A DNA stretch of 64,000 nt from Chondrosia reniformis (Eukaryota; Porifera; Demospongiae; Chondrillida; Chondrillidae), in the NCBI GenBank assembly GCA_947172415.1, contig OX359194.1, positions 3,472,001 through 3,536,000 of the forward strand, given 5' to 3'. Below, one piece after another: positions 24,397 through 35,254 of this stretch. The position numbers and the translations under genes were made by a program. The notes under the pieces are model-generated. The model did no database searches, was not told the DNA's origin, and saw only the letters and a program-made list of their open reading frames with translations. The first letter of the stretch is position 1. Each line of letters starts with the position of its first letter.

Positions 24397-25212
24397 TTAT
24401 TGGGCAGTTGGGCCCTTCTTTACTGCATGGCTTGCAGAGCCCGTGGTGTCTTTTTGCCCGGACGGACAGGCTGATGCCCTATGCTGGGGGCTTAGGCAAG
24501 TGGAGCAAGCATGGTTGAACTTGCATGCCTTGAAAGGACAGAAGGTGCCCTCATTCCACCTATCACAGGTGGCTGAATTTGGAGCCCTCCTTTTCTGAGG
24601 CAGTTGGCTGGACTGGACCGGTTGAGCAGCTTTTACTGTGTTAAGCGCCCATACTTCCTGGTCCAGCTTGTTCCATTTTATTGATGGATCTGCCACCACA
24701 TTAGCCCTAAATGCCCTTTCGTAAGTGGCCCAGGCCAATCCCGGGTGGTCCCTGGCTAGCCTTGCGACAGTCCCGACAAAAGTCAAAAGTTCCCCACCAA
24801 TGGAAGAATTGACAGACAAAAGGGCTTGGCTGTATGTACAAAAGGCCAACACCCAATTAACAAACTTGTCGATAGCAGGGGCCTTCTTTTTCTTTCCATC
24901 GGGGTAGAGGAAAGACTCCTGAATCCTTTCAGGTAATAGTTCAGACAACTCCATGTAAGACTTGCTTTGGATTCTTTTTAAAATATCAGATGGAATGGCC
25001 GGTAGCCCGCCACCCAGGACAAGGCCAGCAATGGGCTTTTTAGTACTAGATACAGTATTAGGAGTGCTGGCAGCAGTGGTGTTGGTGGTGCTTCCACTGC
25101 CACAGGCTTTTCCTTGAGATACAGAGATCTCACTGCATGGTAGTACCACCTGAGGGACCTGCCAAGAGTGCAGAAACGGGCTCAAACCCGGACAGAGTAG
25201 CCTCATTTGACA
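24397..25212 (-). pseudogene. DIRS-like gag, second exon, with probable frameshift
   Basis: The main frame runs from about 25135 to the stop at 24397. It contains a Gly/Ser/Thr-rich stretch, KPIAGLVLGGGLPAIPSDIL, KKKAPAIDKFVNWVLAFCTY, then a C-terminal Cys/His cluster CDRWNEGTFCPFKACKFNHA + CSTC, of the C-x8-C-x5-C-x3-H kind seen in DIRS gag proteins. A splice acceptor (TTTTGCAG) at 25213 joins in phase to the donor at 26136. The joined frame reads VSNEATLSGFEPVSALLAGP and then hits a stop near 25132, one base out of phase with the main frame. So either one indel breaks gag or another splice form is used. It is probably a nucleic-acid-binding structural protein. Confidence 0.65.
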
Positions 25213-25429
25213 CTGCAAAAGGAAAAGTAAACAACCCAAAAATTGAATGGAGCTACCAACCTTTGTCTTGCAACCTTTACAGATTGCTAGAATAGTGTAT
25301 ACCTTGCAGCTATATACACCCAAGGGGGGTAAACTGCTAAATAACCCTACATGTACATGGCCAGAGAAGAACATAAGGCTCGTGACTATATATAGAAGCA
25401 CTATATATCTGTAACCAACGCATGCCCAG

Positions 25430-25690
25430 CCGAAACTGCCACTTGAGGCCTAACTGCCCCTGCCAAGAGACCACTACTCAAGGCATAAACCACATCTGCC
25501 ACCACTCGAGGCATAACCCACACCTGCCAAGAGACTACCACTCGAGGCATAAACCACACCAGCCAAGAGACCACTACTCGAGGCATAAACCATATCTGCC
25601 ACCACTCGAGGCATAACCCACACCTGCCAAGAGAGTGCCACTCGAGGCATAACCCCCACCTGCCTAGAGGCCCCCACACGAGGCAGTGAC
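25430..25690 (+). repeat. Minisatellite within the gag intron, about 38-bp unit
   Basis: Imperfect repeats built on ACCACTCGAGGCATAAACC and CACACCTGCCAAGAGA, six to seven copies. The long minus-strand frames across it are an artefact of the repeat (VMPRVVVSWQVW-type repeats). Confidence 0.8.
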
Positions 25691-26136
25691 ATTTTTTTTA
25701 AACTAACATATGCCGAGAAACCACCTCTCAAGTTAACTGAGTCCCTTAAACCAGTTTGAAGTACAAACCCACACCAAAAAAATAACCAAAAGCCCTATAT
25801 AATTATCTAATTATATGTAGAACTAACAACAGACAGTAAACATGAAGCGAACCGAAAAACCTGTGACCAATGGCACTAGCGTCGCGTATACAATTCGCTA
25901 TAGTACAGGCTCGCGCTCTAACGCTCGAACGCAGAACACTTCGATAGCTGTGGACCTGTATCTATATATATCCAATATCTACAAGTGCGGAAATGGCCCG
26001 AGTGGCACGGCCAGCCGGGAGCGAGCAGTCATGTATCAAACTAAGTCTACCTATGTACCAATTAACGCTACTAATACCTAATATGCACGAACGAACTACA
26101 GCGTAAATTATTATACTAGCTGTACGCGTGACTTAC

Positions 26137-26317
26137 CAGACTCGGAAACGGGTGGTTGTGACGAGACGCTTTTCTCCTGCTGCAGCACAGCGACCTGCTG
26201 AAATAACGAAACCTGGCCCTTTCGCTGCTCCTCTAAGCTCTTCTTGAGTGCCTCTACGGCTTCCATGACGGCAGAAAGGTCAGTAACGGGCGTTGTTGGG
26301 GCGTCTTCAGAGGACAT
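26137..26317 (-). CDS. Probable gag first exon of the DIRS-like element (coiled coil)
   Basis: From ATG 26317: MSSEDAPTTPVTDLSAVMEA, then a heptad-like helix (VEALKKSLEEQRKGQVSLFQ), ending ESG at a strong donor GTAAGT (26136). The exon ends in phase 1 and the acceptor at 25213 completes the codon. The 924-bp intron between them holds the minisatellite at 25430-25690. Assignment to the element rests on position, orientation and phase. Confidence 0.55.
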
Positions 26318-26906
26318 AACCTAACTTGCAATTCTCATTATTTCTTGCTTAGAAAACTGTTACCAAGGTGTCTAATGTTAACGTTGCTATGTAAGATATG
26401 CAGCTGCATTTTTTGTGTTCAAATACAGTAATTGATTTATATCTCTTTGTATAGCTGTGTATATCTCTATATAGTATGGCCCTAGTATATAGCAGGGCCA
26501 AATGGCAGCCATGTTCCTTGCTGATTCCCCTTATTTAACTATAAAAATTGCCCCTTGACGTAGCGCTCCATACATTAACTCTGTTTAACGTTAATGTTTT
26601 ATGTTAAACATCATCATATTACCTTTTGCAGGTTTGTTATTCCCATGCATCAACAGATGGAGTAATATTACTGTGACAGCCCAGCATATAGGAATCATCC
26701 TCTCTTTCAATTACAGTAATGCAGTCTTCAAATCCAGCTTTATTACGATGATGTTGTGGTGGTCAATCGATTGGCTGCAAACACCAAAGTACACAAATTG
26801 GATGTGTTTTCAGCTAGATGTACCCTAATAACACTTAAACAGCAATAATCGGGCACAAGTATGCAACAGTATATAGATAGGATGGATATATATATATATA
26901 CATATA
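26318..26906. other. 5' flank of the DIRS-like element, no gene seen
   Basis: AT-rich. It probably contains the leader and left terminus of the element, but no terminal repeat could be matched by eye. Confidence 0.4.
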
Positions 26907-27368
26907 CAGTCAACTCCTGATATAATGAACACCAAAATCCCAGCATAATTGTTCTTTATAAAAGAGGTTCTTTATAACCAAATGTACTTTATTTGTATAT
27001 AACTATACAAATAAACTACTCATCAGTGCAGTATGAATACAGCAGAATGCTTACAAAATTAAAATTACGTAAAATAGTACATTAATAGTACTCAGGGTGG
27101 ACTTTTCAACTGAAAATTCATCACAAATACCCTTCTCCTTCCCCCCTTTATCCACTTCGTCCAGTAACTTCGGTTTAAGAATGATAATACAGCCGTTTTT
27201 GGCTTCACACATACATAATCATAAGTTAACACGTTCGTTATAATAGTTTGTTTGGGGTTGTTTGTTATAAACAGAAGGAATTGAATGGACAGGAAATTGT
27301 TTTTTGACAATCGTTCGTTATAACCCAAAATTCATTATGAGCGAGTTCGTTATACGTGGAGTCGACTG
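26907..27368. mobile_element. Pogo/Tigger-type MITE
   Basis: The left end CAGTCAACTCCTGATATAAT and the right end, read inverted, CAGTCGACTCCACGTATAAC match over about 25 bp and both continue into GAAC. TA sits on each side (26905-26906 and 27369-27370). The length is 462 bp with no coding capacity. The CAGT..ACTC and TATAACGAAC terminal pattern and TA target are those of pogo/Tigger elements. Confidence 0.8.
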
Positions 27369-28431
27369 TATATAACACAAATGTTTATGAACATTTTATA
27401 AAGATTTTGGATGTTCCATTGCTATGTAAGTTCACACAACTCATATATTTCTGGACGTCATATTCCCTAACATGGCTACTCCAAACCCTATACCATTATG
27501 GTAGGATATTGATGTTTCAGAGTGTTTAATTATCACTTCTATTATTCATAAACAATTTTAGGGGATGCATTTGCTGATTCTGTTGTATGGCTTCAGACAT
27601 ATATATATAATACAGGTTCATACACAACTATAATTATAACACTTAATTTATACGTCAATACATCGTTCAGGAGGCTTTAGTTAACGAAGCGTTTTTCTAT
27701 CGTTTATAATGTTCAGCACACTTAAACATCCTCAATCATTAAGATTACGTATACTTATGCCCAACGAAGGGGCCAAGTAGTTTGAGTGCAGGGGTGGCAT
27801 CCCCACGAGTTCTTAAACTTAAAAATCTTCTTTCATTAGTGTTATTATCATGCTTGTGAGAAATGACTATGATGATGGCTTATGAACCTTCAGCACTAGA
27901 AGATATGCTAATTCACTGTTGTAGTCATGCAAAACTGCACATATTCCATGATTCTAAGGTCTGCAGTATGTGCCATATATATATGCAAATAGTTATATAT
28001 GAGGATACTCTTTTGCACACGATGGTAACCAGCTGCTGGCAATACCCTAATATTGAGGCATCAGACTCGAATCCTGGGTGTTGCACTTTGCACTCAATTC
28101 AATTACTGTATGCTTCCAGCATTTAACCCTTTCCCGTTCGCTGACCACTTACTCGCTCCATAGGCTCCCTGTCACGTACAGGAAAATCATTTTTTCAGTC
28201 CATTTTTGGCTTATTGTTTAAATATTTATGATAATGTCAATTTTCAAGTTTCACACTCAATATTTAGGGAAATATAGGCCTTTTAAATATTTAGTTTGCC
28301 ATAGGGAGTAATACGTACATTTTTACAAAATTGTTTCCCTAACGTGACAACTAAACTAGTGGCATCTTTATGGTAATATGTAACTCAAAATTTCTGTAAA
28401 TGTTTCTGATGAAAATCAACAGTAACTTTAG
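27369..28431. other. No gene seen
   Basis: AT-rich. At 28125 the sequence TTAACCCTTTCCCG looks like a piggyBac-type end, but no partner end was found. At 28070 GACTCGAATCC resembles a tRNA-derived B box without a convincing A box. Confidence 0.4.
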
Positions 28432-28953
28432 CAGACCTACCAAGTCTCGCACATCTGGCATGAGACACCGCATTTGACTATCTTGTCACCCTCAAACGCA
28501 TACCTGTGCCAGATCTCACGCCTTTTCCTGACTCACAGTCACTCTAGTCTCTTAGTCTTGCAGAACCCCAAGGCAGACCAGCCATACAGGCTGATGGGGC
28601 TATTCCTTGGTTGTGGAGTATATATCCTTAAATACTTGTCTATGATCTATCCGTATCCGATTATGACTCAGACTCATATGATCTAGCAGTAGCTAATAGC
28701 TATCCGTATTGCGTAGTGGCACTTTCTCCTCCATTTTTAATTGATGACATCATCGGTAAACACCACGTGTATATACTCGGCATTTCGTGGTGCCCTTTGG
28801 TAATTAGTTTTAGCGGACCGCACAGCACAATCCAGTTGTCTCGACATATCCAGGCTCCTATCGGCAGCTGTAGTCCACATTGGTGACCCTGACTACTGAC
28901 TAGATATATACTACTCTGCGAACCCGCGAACACCAGCTACCCTGCAACCCCGA

Positions 28954-29691
28954 ATGGCCTCACCATCTAACCAGCTTTCGGAAGCTGAAGAAGAGGTTGA
29001 CACAGACACCGAATCTGGGCCGTTTTTGTTGACTTCATGACAAGGCAGAAGCTGCAAAAACTAGAAGATGAAGGAGATTGCAGTCCCTCAGATCGTGCAA
29101 AGTTTCTGCTTGCTGTATGGAAGTTTTATGTAGCAGCAGTTGAGTACATCAAGGCAAAGTTTCCTCTTACAGATGAAGTCCTTGTGCATTCAAAGTTTGT
29201 TAACTTTCAGAAGCGGACAGAAAGCCAGTTCAGTGATGTTGAGTACTTTATGAGGTGTTATTAAAGAGCAATTGCCTTTGATGCAGCCATGATGGACAAA
29301 GTCTTTGATGACTTCGTTGCCACAATCCATATGGGAGTCAGCGACTGAGAAATTGGAAAACGTGGAGGTGAACAGCTCGTAGGATTTGGCATCCGTAAGA
29401 ATGGATGTTGTGTGGGGCTTTTTAAGCACAATTAAGACTGGCGATGGTTGCACCCTGAAATTTCCTGACCTCTCAAGGCTTGCAAAATTGGTTTTGACTT
29501 TGCTACATTCCAATGAAGGAGAAGTGCGTGTTTTCGGCATGATCAAGCTAAACAAAACCCTTTACCATTCAACCTTAGGCATTGATGGTACCCTTTCCAG
29601 CATTCTCCCTGTGAAATTGCACAATACTGAGCCATGCTACGAGTCGGAACCCTCCGCCCAGATGCTGGATAAGTCCAACGCATTTTTGTAA
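28954..29691 (+). pseudogene. Internally deleted hAT transposase
   Basis: The start MASPSNQLSEAEEEVDTDTE (28954) is acidic like the N-terminus of the intact transposase and stops after about 28 codons. The next frames match only the C-terminal part: TRQKLQKLEDEGD...FYVAAVEYIKAKFPLTDE parallels TKQTLRKLLDDGD...FYTRAMQYVKSTFPLKDE of the intact copy. The second, MDVVWGFLSTIKTG...TLYHSTLGIDGTLSSILPVK, parallels its dimerisation end. The zinc finger and both catalytic Asp regions are missing and a frameshift lies near 29265, so the copy cannot encode an active transposase. Confidence 0.78.
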
Positions 29692-29879
29692 ATCGTCATA
29701 TTAGCGCCTATAGATGTGTCACATTCCAGGTGGAAGTTTCTTTAGCATGTGACCTGCGCGTGAAGTGGAGCAGCAGCACTGAAACATCACGAGTCATCAC
29801 TAGTCGTTATTGAAGTCAAATTATCAATTGTGAAAACTTATCAGCAATTCATATAGTATAGCAGAGGAAGGCCAATAAA

Positions 29880-30118
29880 GGTCTTCATGACCGAAACGTT
29901 CTATTTTTCTTTTGATTGTACTACGTTAATAATCAAAAGAAGAATAGAACGTTTTTCTTTTGATTATACTACTGTAATAATCAAAAGACGAATGGAACGT
30001 TTCTGTCAGGTAGGCCTTAATTCCTCAGCTATTATTAACGTAGTATAATAGCTGAGGAATTAAGGCCTACGTGACCGAAACGTTCCATTTTTCTTTTGAT
30101 TATGCTACGTTAATTGCT
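29880..30118. repeat. Nested foldback (palindrome) cluster
   Basis: 30010-30070 is a perfect hairpin with 22-bp arms (GTAGGCCTTAATTCCTCAGC + TA and its complement). Around it, ACCGAAACGTTC-type and TTTTGATTATACTACGTTAA-type motifs alternate with their inverted forms at least three times. This looks like repeated insertion or duplication of a small palindromic unit. Confidence 0.8.
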
Positions 30119-31253
30119 CATACATATTCGCCATTGATAATTATATAGATATTAGGAGACATGCAATATGCTTACTGTTTCCACTTACCTCTTACGACCA
30201 CAAAAAACTTCGATCAAGGAAACTGTATCGCTACCGAGAAGCCTTACTTGAAAAATCAACTTTGAAAGTCTAATGTTTGTGTAACGTGTTACCAAATATT
30301 TGGGTGCATATGCAACATCATAAGACGTCATTGTATGATGGCTAAGCTATACTACTAATTTTGGCTGATAATCACGGGACAATACCATTATTCGAAGGAG
30401 AAGAGACAAATGGAAAATGAACCGATTTTTAGACAGTGGAGGATTGTATATCTAACCATTTTTTGACATCCATCTCTTCACTAAGTAACAGCCTAAAAGT
30501 TGTATGTATACTCCTGGAATATTCCCTTGTTTAGCTGAGATATGAAGTACTAGAGGCGCCCGATAAATGTACGAAAATACGTTTTCAATTATAATTCAAA
30601 AACTAAAGGGAATTTAAAAGGAGTAAACATACAATCGTTATCATTATCCTTCATAGATTGGTGTCACCATTTATTCTATATTCATATTTTCCACTGTCTA
30701 ATAAAACGTTTTTGGCAATTTTCCACCTATCACTTACGGCTGCTTATATACCTTCTCCTTTAAGCCTGCAATCCTGACGCTGTTTTGTTGTAGCCAAAAT
30801 ATTACGAAAGAATAGTGTTTCAATTCTGTATATTTTGTTTAGTGATATGATATTTCTAAAGTAAAATAGAATAAATTAAAAAAAGAGTGTTAGTTAGAGA
30901 CTTTTATTGAAAATTTCTGGAAGTGTTGACATGTTCCACTAGCGAAGAAAGCCACATGGGAATACAACAAACAGCATCGTAATAGCTAGTAGCTATATAA
31001 CTGCTTCTTTACTCAGTACTCATAGCTACTCAACCCTTTTTCTACTGTAAACAGGACCGTTAAGTCATTATTATAGCTATTTGTACTGTTCATCACTCAA
31101 TCAGTATTGTATGCTCTTAGCCATCTAATGTTAACAGAAAGGGCAATGAGGCAAATGCTTGTGAGCATAGTGAGCAAAAATGGTTTTGCAATCTCACGCA
31201 TTTTTGGGGCAGTCTCACTAATGCTCTAAGCCTATATAGCCTTGGCAGGTCTG

Positions 31254-31639
31254 CTTTAGAAATGAATAGTTCTTAGGCACAAATGATTAATTAGACACTT
31301 TTTCTTCGATAGCATTCAAACTTCGAACTTGATTTAATGCATAAATTTAATATATATAGCTCTAGAAATACAGCAAGAAAGTTGCAGCGTGCTATGACAT
31401 CTATATATATAAAGAAAAGTTCAAAACACATGTCCGTGAATTTCTCCCGCGCCCGCATCCGAACCCGCCATCTTGAATCTATGGAGGTAGTATACAGTTT
31501 TCCTCAGACGATTTACACTTTAATTACATTTTTCTATACTTTATACAGCATTAGTTTCACTGTATATATATATATATATATAATATTTTACATTATTATT
31601 TATAATAATAAAAAAATAAAGAAGTTTAAGTTTAATAAG
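31254..31639. other. No gene seen; (TA)n microsatellite
   Basis: A short AT-rich stretch with a (TA)n tract at about 31561-31582. The open plus-strand frame across it shows no domain and is probably chance. Confidence 0.5.
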
Positions 31640-32978
31640 TTAAAATATATTGACTGATGTTGTGTTACAAAAGAGTATGATTGTGAGGGGAAGCTTCAGC
31701 CGCAGATATTTGCATCGGTTTGCCAATGCTACCCTAAAAGAACTTCTTGTAGCAGCATGTTCACCATCAGACATCTTGAATTTCTGCTGCATCAAATTGT
31801 CAATTAATTGCAGCTTAGACCCATTCAAAGCAACTCAAGGTTGTCCATGAATTGTACGCCCAGTCAAAGTACACGAGGCCAGTTCCTGCTCTGTAAAAAC
31901 ACTTTAACCTAAGCCATTGCCAGCTGTTGTGCCGAACAGAAGTTGGAATTGGCCATGAACCTCTGGACTGACATGGTCATTCCCATGTCATTTTCACTGC
32001 CAGATTTCGGGACACTAATTGGAGTGGTGCTTGTATTCTTCTCAGTTAGGGGCCTTCTTGGTGTTACAGATGCAGGTAAAGTGGTCACCATTTCCTTCAT
32101 TAATTGCTCCAGGCTTTCCATCCTTCTAATAACCTCTGAACAAAATTGAGCTGCATCTTCTTCAATCTTGTCAATGTTTTCCTTAAGAAGATGTAGTTGA
32201 TGGCTGTTGAGGATCTCCTGGGTGTATCCTAGATCCAGTGGAAAGTCCATATCAAAATCATCAAGTGGCCAGTTGTCTCCCTTGGTCCAGGAGTTGTGAA
32301 GTGAGTGTTTGGCTCATGATGGGCACTAACAGAAACTGCAGTTGCATCTTCAGGATGTCTACTCACATGAAAAATCTAAGATAGCATTTTCCTACATGCT
32401 ATATGCCTATTCTTTAAAAGAGCCTATAGGGGAACTAAACCTGAAGAGAGCTTTTGGATGAGGATACAGGAGTCTTTTCTTCCTTCTTTTCACTTCTTTC
32501 ATCTTCTCCACTGGGTCAGACAGCCGTTTCTGGGAATTCCACCCTTCATCAGTGATCCTGGGAGTCTTTGTCTTCTCTTTATCGTGATCTTCTGTGAATC
32601 CTTGGCACATGCACAGGTGCTTCAGGAGTGGAAGGGATATTCTCCTCTGCTGTTTGAAGTGAGCATTCATCAATCGTTTCCGAAGGTCCAAAAGAGGCCA
32701 TAATCGGTGTGACTTAGTCATCGCGCTTCTTTGAGATTGTCTTCTGTTTCTTCCTTTCAGGCTTGGGTTCTATGGGATCGGCATATACGACGATAGCCTT
32801 CCATACGCTTGTTTTGGACTTTATCGTGACCTGTTCATCTGCTGTCAGTCTTCCTTCTGCTCCTTTTTGTCTTCCTAACTTCTTAAGTGGCTCTAAAAGT
32901 CCTTGCCGTCGTATCTTTTAGAGCCATTGTCTACGTAGCAAATCAAAATCTTCTCCATCATTTTCGCTCTGTCTTTTG
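31640..32978 (-). pseudogene. BEN-domain gene copy, decayed
   Basis: Reading leftwards from about 32978: KRYDGKDF, LEPLKKLGRQKGAEGRL, TADEQVTIKSKTSVWKAIVV, a Lys/Arg-rich linker, a helix-rich block (MDFPLDLGYTQEIL... KENIDKIEEDAAQF) and, at 31640-31880, EQELASCTLTGRTIHGQP then KLQLIDNLMQQKFKMSD. The last part is the C-terminal half of a BEN domain, a DNA/protein-binding fold. There is a stop after GKDF, frame changes between blocks and a stop inside the BEN domain, so it is broken. The N-terminal block recurs at 50350-50680 and, more distantly, on the plus strand at 34960-35214, so the family is multi-copy and dispersed. Confidence 0.6.
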
Positions 32979-33037
32979 ATACTTTTGCTGATTGATACGA
33001 TGCACATGCGTAAATATTCGACGCTTCTAAGTCTAAA

Positions 33038-33145
33038 TAAAGGTAACTGTTAACTGTTAACTGTTAACCGTTAACTAGTACCATTTCACGGCGAATCTGT
33101 AACCTCTAATGGTTCAAGGTTAAAAGTTATTAACGTTAACTTTTT
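33038..33145. repeat. GTTAAC-rich tract upstream of the BEN-family copy
   Basis: Repeated TAACTGTTAACTGTTAACCG-type sequence, then more diverged GTTAAC-like words. It sits about 60 bp upstream (minus sense) of the first BEN-family codons. Similar tracts are at 48833-48892 and 50712-50790. Confidence 0.7.
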
Positions 33146-33210
33146 TTATGCACTATATCATACTACCACTAATATGTAGGTAATGAGATAATGATTGTAT
33201 ACTGGAAACC

Positions 33211-34314
33211 TCAAATATGAAACTCAAGAATGTTCTTTACCATGACTAATACCAGTGATAACCTTCTTTTCACATTAAACCTATCTGCTGTGACCAGTGT
33301 TTCCTCAGTCACATGGCACATTTCTTGTAGAATCTTAGTCACCCCCTCCAACTCTACAACTACCTTGGCCACCATCTGCTTCATGCACCTGTCAAACTGC
33401 AAACTCATTTTACATTTTTCAAACTTTCCAGATAGAGCAGATGTCACTTTAACTTTCCCTTTACATATAAAACAACTCCTAAAACTTTCAAAGTTCATGA
33501 CACAAACAACAATTGCATCTTTAGTGTTACAGGCATCTTCATCCATTTCTTCTTCAACAGTACCAATTTCTGAAACTGCTGTGATATGTGCATCTTCTTT
33601 GGGCATTGACAAGAACTTTCAGCCATTGAACTCCCTCGCTATCATACCTGAAAGCTTATATGAAGATCCTTCTTTTAGTGCACCTATATTCTACTCCCAC
33701 ACAGTCAATTTAGCAGTCCCTGTTGCATCACCTACTACAACATCTTGGTAACTCCATCCATTCTTCACCTCCATTGCCTCTCCTTCCCGGACTACCTTTA
33801 TTGTCACAACAATGCGCTGGTATGATTACAGGTGCTGCAATTAGTCGAGTGTTATTTTATTCGATGCACAATGTTTTGACACATCGCAGCTAGAAGTTGA
33901 TCTTTCCAACTGTGTCTTTTTCTCAACCATTACTTCCAAATGCAATCCCCATCTATTTGCTTTAACCTCACAATTTGAAATAGCAACTGCCTCTTTTTTC
34001 TCTTGAGATTCAGCCAGTTTTTGTTGTAGTTTTGTGTCAAAACCAACTAATTGCATACTCATTTTCCCATCAGAAATTTGGTCTTCAAAGTAATTTACTC
34101 TCCCAGACACACTTGCCTTCTTCGGTGACAAAGAAGCCACACCTCCGTGAATTTTGGGGCACTGCACCTCTTGGTCCACTGCACTGACCTCCTCAAACTC
34201 CTGGTAAATTCCCTTTCTGCTGCTAGTCATTGCTTGCAATCCACATTCAACAACTGTCTCAATCATTTCTAAAGCACTATGCCGCAGTACTGATACAAGT
34301 GTGAACAAACTCAT
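33211..34314 (-). pseudogene. RPA-like OB-fold protein, decayed
   Basis: The upstream frame (34314-33841) includes CPKIHGGVASLSPKKASVSG, YFEDQISDGKMSMQLVGFD and NCEVKANRW. The downstream frame (about 33800-33211) includes QDVVVGDATGTAKLTVWE, SYKLSGMIAREFNG, SFRSCFICKGKV and GKFEKCKMSLQFDRC, the last two forming a four-Cys cluster. VVVGDATGTAKLTVWE is typical of OB folds of the replication protein A type. I recall this two-OB family as multi-copy in sponges and cnidarians. It is presumably single-stranded nucleic acid binding. Stops interrupt it after LTVWE and after EFNG, and the join near 33841 lacks clear splice sites, so this copy is a pseudogene. Confidence 0.6.
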
Positions 34315-34955
34315 TGCCGTAACTACGAAGCCTGGACTGATTCATAAACAATGTGTAAATTCGCAGCAACGTTTCGCGCGCCACTCTATACTGTCCTTTT
34401 AAATTTGTCTTAACACTACGTCCGTGAGTCTACTGTTCATGTTAATTTGATATCTCTTATGTTACGTGCACATGTCTACTGTTCTTTTAAATTTGTAACA
34501 ATAGTTATCTCCTTAACGCTATGTCCCTGAGTCTACTCGATATCTCTTAAAACGTTTCATGCGTGAATCTACTGTAAAATGTCACAGACGCGACTCTACT
34601 GTTTCCACTAACCACTCCTGAGTCCAACACATTCACAATCATCGTTAAATGACACTCTGAAAGTGATGATTAAAACACAATCATTTCCCCATATATTATA
34701 CATATACGGTAAGAACGGAAATTATCTTTACGTTCCAAAAGGCACTACCTAAGGTACTACCCTACCTACCCTAGGAATTACCGGTATTGAAGTAAAAGTA
34801 CCTTTTGACAATTTTTGATCGCTAAGTCCCATAACCTGAAAGTGAACTAATTGAACACCAGCACCGATCGAAGCTTAGTTTTACAGATGCTAGTTGGAAG
34901 ACACGATTTGCAATGGCAGCTATTAGTTTATTCTACTTTATTGGGACGAAGAAGG
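34315..34955. other. No gene seen
   Basis: AT-rich spacer with a loosely repeated TCTACTGTT.. .TTAAATTTGT-type motif at 34400-34620. No coding content was recognised. Confidence 0.5.
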
Positions 34956-35214
34956 ACTAACCTCAAATGTTAAAGGCTCACAGTTGGTTGAACCATCCAA
35001 CATAGAAGCAGGGACAAAAGCGAAGATAAAGTGGGGCAAAAAGATCCTATTAGCGACCGTAATCTATCTTGGAAGCAAGGCTAAGATGAAGCGTAGGCAG
35101 GCGGAATATCTTGGAAAGCGTTCATTGACTAAATCCAACACTGAATTAGGCATCAGGGAAGAAGAAGGGAGAAAGTGGAAAGAAAATCGGAAATTAAATC
35201 GAGGAAGGAAGTGA
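34956..35214 (+). pseudogene. BEN-family N-terminal fragment
   Basis: An open frame on the plus strand reads LVEPSNIEAGTKAKIKWGKK, then LLATVIYLGSKAKMKRRQAE and a Lys/Arg-rich tail. AGTKAKIKWGKKILLATVIY lines up with DEQVTIKSKTSVWKAIVVYA of the 32-kb BEN-family copy, so this is probably a related N-terminal module. Nothing of the BEN domain follows it; a minisatellite does. Confidence 0.4.
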
Positions 35215-35254
35215 ATATTTTGAGGGTAACCTCCCCTTCTGGAAATCAACAACT

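Larger units (their letters stand above)
21354..26317 (-). mobile_element. DIRS-like tyrosine-recombinase retrotransposon
   Basis: Gene order on the minus strand is gag-like coiled coil (26317), gag with Cys/His motif, reverse transcriptase with RNase H, and tyrosine recombinase (ending 21354). This order, with a recombinase in place of a DDE integrase and of an aspartic protease, is the DIRS pattern. Frames carry a few lesions (a likely frameshift in gag and one in the recombinase), so the copy is old but little decayed. I did not find its inverted terminal repeats or internal complementary region, so the true ends lie outside the coding limits given. Confidence 0.8.
28432..31253 (+). mobile_element. 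Second hAT-like element, internally deleted, 6-bp target duplication
   Basis: The left end CAGACCTACCAAG at 28432 and the right end CTTGGCAGGTCTG ending at 31253 are near-perfect inverted repeats. CTTTAG flanks both sides (28426-28431 and 31254-31259). The ends match those of the 15981-18944 element, and inside lies a deleted relative of its transposase. The right half (29700-31250) is non-coding and contains foldback DNA. Confidence 0.82.

Noticed and set aside
25401..25731. Minus-strand frames encoding Met/Trp/Val-rich repeats
   Set aside because: They are open only because the 38-bp minisatellite lacks stops in those frames; the sequence is within the proposed gag intron.
28036..28100. 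tRNA-like B box (GACTCGAATCC)
   Set aside because: No A box at the right distance and no cloverleaf could be drawn; at most a SINE relic.
28125..28150. TTAACCCTTTCCCG as a piggyBac left end, with similar words near 36522 and inverted near 58741
   Set aside because: No matching partner end or transposase at workable distance for the first two; the third may belong to the piggyBac relic but is unpaired.
31337..31657. Plus-strand frame with a hydrophobic Tyr/Ile-rich tail
   Set aside because: The tail is the translation of a (TA)n microsatellite; no family resemblance.
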